Source: Parapristionchus giblindavisi
Lineage: Eukaryota; Nematoda; Chromadorea; Rhabditida; Diplogasteridae
NCBI GenBank assembly: GCA_943737045.1
Contig: CALSFV010000332.1
Coordinates: 186,001 to 250,000, forward strand
DNA length: 64,000 nucleotides
Direction of reading: 5' to 3'
Position numbers and translations under genes: made by a program
The notes under the pieces: generated by a model
Told to the model about the DNA's origin: nothing
Database searches by the model: none
What the model saw: only the letters and a program-made list of their open reading frames with translations
Shown: positions 61,233 through 64,000 of the stretch, piece by piece
Layout: each line of letters opens with the position of its first letter
How positions within the stretch are numbered: the first letter of the stretch is position 1

Positions 61233-64000
61233 TTAATTGAATCCAATAGTCATATAAAGATCATTAATATCTCCATTATGTGAACTATCATAAATAGAAG
61301 ATGATCCATATCCTTCTGATATACCATCAAATCTTCTAAAAATTCCACCATTCATTCCTTCACCTTTTCCACTAGGTCCGAAGGGTCCCTCTCCACCTCT
61401 TCCTCCTCTTATTTCGGGTCCAAATGGTTCATCATCTCCTCCTCTTCGACCTTTTCCACTAGATCCGAAGGGTCCCTCTCCACCTCTTCCTCCTCTTCTT
61501 TCGGGTCCAAATGGTTCATCATCTCCTCCTCTTCGACCTTTTCCACTAGATCCGAAGGGTCCCTCTCCACCTCTTCCTCCTCTTCTTTCGGGTCCAAATG
61601 GTTCATCATCTCCTCCTCTTCGACCTCTTCCACTAGGTCCGAAGAGTCCCTCTCCACCTCTTCCTCCTCTTCTTTCGGGTCCAAATGGTTCATCATCTCC
61701 TCCTCTTCGACCTTTTCCACTAGATCCGAAGGGTCCCTCTCCACCTCTTCCTCCTCTTCTTTCGGGTCCAAATGGTTCATCATCTCCTCCTCTTCGACCT
61801 CTTCCACTAGGTCCGAAGAGTCCCTCTCCACCTCTTCCTCCTCTTCTTTCGGGTCCAAATGGTTCATCATCTCCTCCTCTTCGACCTTTTCCACTAGATC
61901 CGAAGGGTCCCTCTCCACCTCTTCCTCCTCTTCTTTCGGGTCCAAATGGTTCATCATCTCCTCCTCTTCGACCTCTTCCACTAGGTCCGAAGAGTCCCTC
62001 TCCACCTCTTCCTCCTCTTCTTTCGGGTCCAAATGGTTCATCATCTCCTCCTCTTCGACCTTTTCCACTAGATCCGAAGGGTCCCTCTCCACCTCTTCCT
62101 CCTCTTCTTTCGGGTCCAAATGGTTCATCATCTCCTCCTCTTCGACCTCTTCCACTAGGTCCGAAGAGTCCCTCTCCACCTCTTCCTCCTCTTCTTTCGG
62201 GTCCAAATGGTTCATCATCTCCTCCTCTTCGACCTCTTCCACTAGGTCCGAAGAGTCCCTCTCCACCTCTTCCTCCTCTTCTTTCGGGTCCAAATGGTTC
62301 ATCATCTCCTCCTCTTCGACCTTTTCCACTAGATCCGAAGGGTCCCTCTCCACCTCTTCCTCCTCTTCTTTCGGGTCCAAATGGTTCATCATCTCCTCCT
62401 CTTCGACCTCTTCCACTAGGTCCGAAGAGTCCCTCTCCACCTCTTCCTCCTCTTCTTTCGGGTCCAAATGGTTCATCATCTCCTCCTCTTCGACCTTTTC
62501 CACTAGATCCGAAGGGTCCCTCTCCACCTCTTCCTCCTCTTCTTTCGGGTCCAAATGGTTCATCATCTCCTCCTCTTCGACCTCTTCCACTAGGTCCGAA
62601 GAGTCCCTCTCCACCTCTTCCTCCTCTTCTTTCGGGTCCAAATGGTTCATCATCTCCTCCTCTTCGACCTCTTCCACTAGGTCCGAAGAGTCCCTCTCCA
62701 CCTCTTCCTCCTCTTCTTTCGGGTCCAAATGGTTCATCATCTCCTCCTCTTCGACCTCTTCCACTAGGTCCGAAGAGTCCCTCTCCACCTCTTCCTCCTC
62801 TTCTTTCGGGTCCAAATGGTTCATCATCTCCTCCTTTTCCACTAGATCCGAAGGGTCCCTCTCCACCTCTTCCTCCTCTTCTTTCGGGTCCAAATGGTTC
62901 ATCATCTCCTCCTCTTCGACCTCTTCCACTAGGTCCGAAGAGTCCCTCTCCACCTCTTCCTCCTCTTCTTTCGGGTCCAAATGGTTCATCATCTCCTCCT
63001 CTTCGACCTCTTCCACTAGGTCCGAAGAGTCCCTCTCCACCTCTTCCTCCTCTTCTTTCGGGTCCAAATGGTTCATCATCTCCTCCTCTTCGACCTTTTC
63101 CACTAGATCCGAAGGGTCCCTCTCCACCTCTTCCTCCTCTTCTTTCGGGTCCAAATGGTTCATCATCTCCTCCTCTTCGACCTCTTCCACTAGGTCCGAA
63201 GAGTCCCTCTCCACCTCTTCCTCCTCTTCTTTCGGGTCCAAATGGTTCATCATCTCCTCCTCTTCGACCTTTTCCACTAGATCCGAAGGGTCCCTCTCCA
63301 CCTCTTCCTCCTCTTCTTTCGGGTCCAAATGGTTCATCATCTCCTCCTCTTCGACCGCTTCCACTAGGTCCGAAGGGTCCCTCTCCACCTCTTCCTCCTC
63401 TTCTTTCGGGTCCAAATGGTTCATCATCTCCTCCTCTTCGACCGCTTCCACTAGGTCCGAAGAGTCCCTCTCCACCTCTTCCTCCTCTTCTTTCGGGTCC
63501 AAATGGTTCATCATCTCCTCCTCTTCGACCGCTTCCACTAGGTCTGAAGGGTCCCTCTCCACCTCTTCCTCCTCTTCTTTCGGGTCCAAATGGTTCATCA
63601 TCTCCTCCTCTTCGACCGCTTCCACTAGGTCCGAAGAGTCCCTCTCCACCTCTTCCTCCTCTTCCTTCGGGTCCAAATGGTTCATCATCTCCTCCTCTTC
63701 GACCGCTTCCACTAGGTCTGAAGGGTCCCTCTCCACCTCTTCCTCCTCTTCTTTCGGGTCCAAATGGTTCATCATCTCCTCCTCTTCGACCGCTTCCACT
63801 AGGTCCGAAGGGTCCCTCTCCACCTCTTCCTCCTCTTCTTTCGGGTCCAAATGGTTCATCATCTCCTCCTCTTCGACCGCTTCCACTAGGTCCGAAGGGT
63901 CCCTCTCCACCTCTTCCTCCTCTTCTTTCGGGTCCAAATGGTTCATCATCTCCTCCTCTTCGACCGCTTCCACTAGGTCCGAAGAGTCCCTCTCCACCTC
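61233..64000 (-). CDS. Gly/Arg-rich tandem-repeat protein, C-terminal part
   Basis: This frame has no stop across the window and continues past its right edge. It consists of about thirty 29-residue units of the type GGDDEPFGPERRGGRGGEG with PFG(P/S)SG(K/R)GRR, then a unique end: GKGEGMNGGIFRRFDG…SSIYDSSHNGD…LYMTIGFN and stop (61233-61235). A polyadenylation signal follows. The frame contains no Met in the repeats, so simple start-to-stop ORF searches miss it and instead report an overlapping acidic frame (61409-63997: VERDPSDLVEKVEEEEMMNH) that is also open throughout but stops at the last repeat (CCG-AAA-TAA). I prefer the Gly-rich frame because it runs on into non-repeat sequence. The acidic frame cannot be excluded: more of the unit-to-unit differences are silent in it. 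The function is unknown; such proteins are often secreted or RNA-binding. Confidence 0.55.
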   Translation of the reverse strand, partial: GGEGLFGPSGSGRRGGDDEPFGPERRGGRGGEGPFGPSGSGRRGGDDEPFGPERRGGRGGEGPFGPSGSGRRGGDDEPFGPERRGGRGGEGPFRPSGSGRRGGDDEPFGPEGRGGRGGEGLFGPSGSGRRGGDDEPFGPERRGGRGGEGPFRPSGSGRRGGDDEPFGPERRGGRGGEGLFGPSGSGRRGGDDEPFGPERRGGRGGEGPFGPSGSGRRGGDDEPFGPERRGGRGGEGPFGSSGKGRRGGDDEPFGPERRGGRGGEGLFGPSGRGRRGGDDEPFGPERRGGRGGEGPFGSSGKGRRGGDDEPFGPERRGGRGGEGLFGPSGRGRRGGDDEPFGPERRGGRGGEGLFGPSGRGRRGGDDEPFGPERRGGRGGEGPFGSSGKGGDDEPFGPERRGGRGGEGLFGPSGRGRRGGDDEPFGPERRGGRGGEGLFGPSGRGRRGGDDEPFGPERRGGRGGEGLFGPSGRGRRGGDDEPFGPERRGGRGGEGPFGSSGKGRRGGDDEPFGPERRGGRGGEGLFGPSGRGRRGGDDEPFGPERRGGRGGEGPFGSSGKGRRGGDDEPFGPERRGGRGGEGLFGPSGRGRRGGDDEPFGPERRGGRGGEGLFGPSGRGRRGGDDEPFGPERRGGRGGEGPFGSSGKGRRGGDDEPFGPERRGGRGGEGLFGPSGRGRRGGDDEPFGPERRGGRGGEGPFGSSGKGRRGGDDEPFGPERRGGRGGEGLFGPSGRGRRGGDDEPFGPERRGGRGGEGPFGSSGKGRRGGDDEPFGPERRGGRGGEGLFGPSGRGRRGGDDEPFGPERRGGRGGEGPFGSSGKGRRGGDDEPFGPERRGGRGGEGPFGSSGKGRRGGDDEPFGPEIRGGRGGEGPFGPSGKGEGMNGGIFRRFDGISEGYGSSSIYDSSHNGDINDLYMTIGFN
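61365..64000. repeat. 87-bp tandem repeat array, about 30 units
   Basis: The unit is 87 bp, nearly identical throughout, and continues beyond the window. Three subtypes differ at a few sites: GAGTCC with CCTCTTCCACTAGGTCC, GGGTCC with CCTTTTCCACTAGATCC, and, from about 63350 rightwards, a type with ACCGCTTCC. One unit near 62830 lacks 9 bp in frame. Confidence 0.95.

Noticed and set aside
61409..63997. 862-codon acidic repeat protein taken as the main product
   Set aside because: Not rejected outright, but demoted. It stops at the last degenerate repeat, while the Gly-rich frame of the same strand continues into a unique C-terminus before a polyadenylation signal.

Overview
The window is nuclear DNA of a nematode, most likely a rhabditid (clade V) relative of Caenorhabditis. 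The genes consist of many short exons split by small AT-rich GT-AG introns. The recognisable proteins are typical nematode families: an NRF-6-type acyltransferase, a second acyltransferase of that superfamily, a secretory-pathway UDP-glucuronosyltransferase, and a meiotic MutS homologue (MSH-5) with a long charged tail. One gene start abuts a plausible spliced-leader acceptor. There are no bacterial operons, phage genes or CRISPR arrays. The species cannot be named from the sequence alone.

Layout. 0.5-9.8 kb: scattered exons of an unrecognised minus-strand gene, with introns invaded by a maT-like (DD37D) mariner copy, a nested foldback element (4.06-6.49 kb) and small MITEs. 10-12.2 kb: nothing convincing. 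12.2-18.0 kb: two inverted copies of a 2.2 kb terminal-inverted-repeat element carrying exon-like DNA; the first sits in the centre of another palindrome and the second sits in intron 1 of a two-BED-finger gene (15.69-21.64 kb). 22.0-25.9 kb: nrf-6-like acyltransferase. 26.2-30.9 kb: a large composite TIR element with other palindromes nested in it. 31.1-45.6 kb: msh-5, whose introns hold an antisense tRNA-Val(CAC), an antisense nested gene of about 187 codons, and several palindromic elements. 45.6-50.1 kb: mostly empty, with an F-box-like fragment. 50.1-53.1 kb: second acyltransferase. 54.3-56.5 kb: 5'-truncated non-LTR retroelement. 56.8-60.7 kb: UGT gene on the minus strand. 61.2-64.0 kb: 3' end of a minus-strand gene built from about thirty 87-bp tandem units, open in two frames.

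Functionally the genes look independent: meiotic recombination, lipid or xenobiotic transport, glucuronidation and transcription. The dominant signal is repeated insertion of foldback/TIR elements, several nested inside one another. Several carry tRNA promoter-like boxes or exon-like pieces. The most notable observations are the two-frame repeat at the right end, where the longest start-to-stop reading frame may not be the real one, the antisense gene inside msh-5 with a transposon placed exactly at its stop codon, and the exon-bearing inverted elements at 12.5-18 kb.

Exon boundaries were read by eye from GT-AG sites, phase continuity and translation. They may be wrong by a few bases, and small exons will have been missed.
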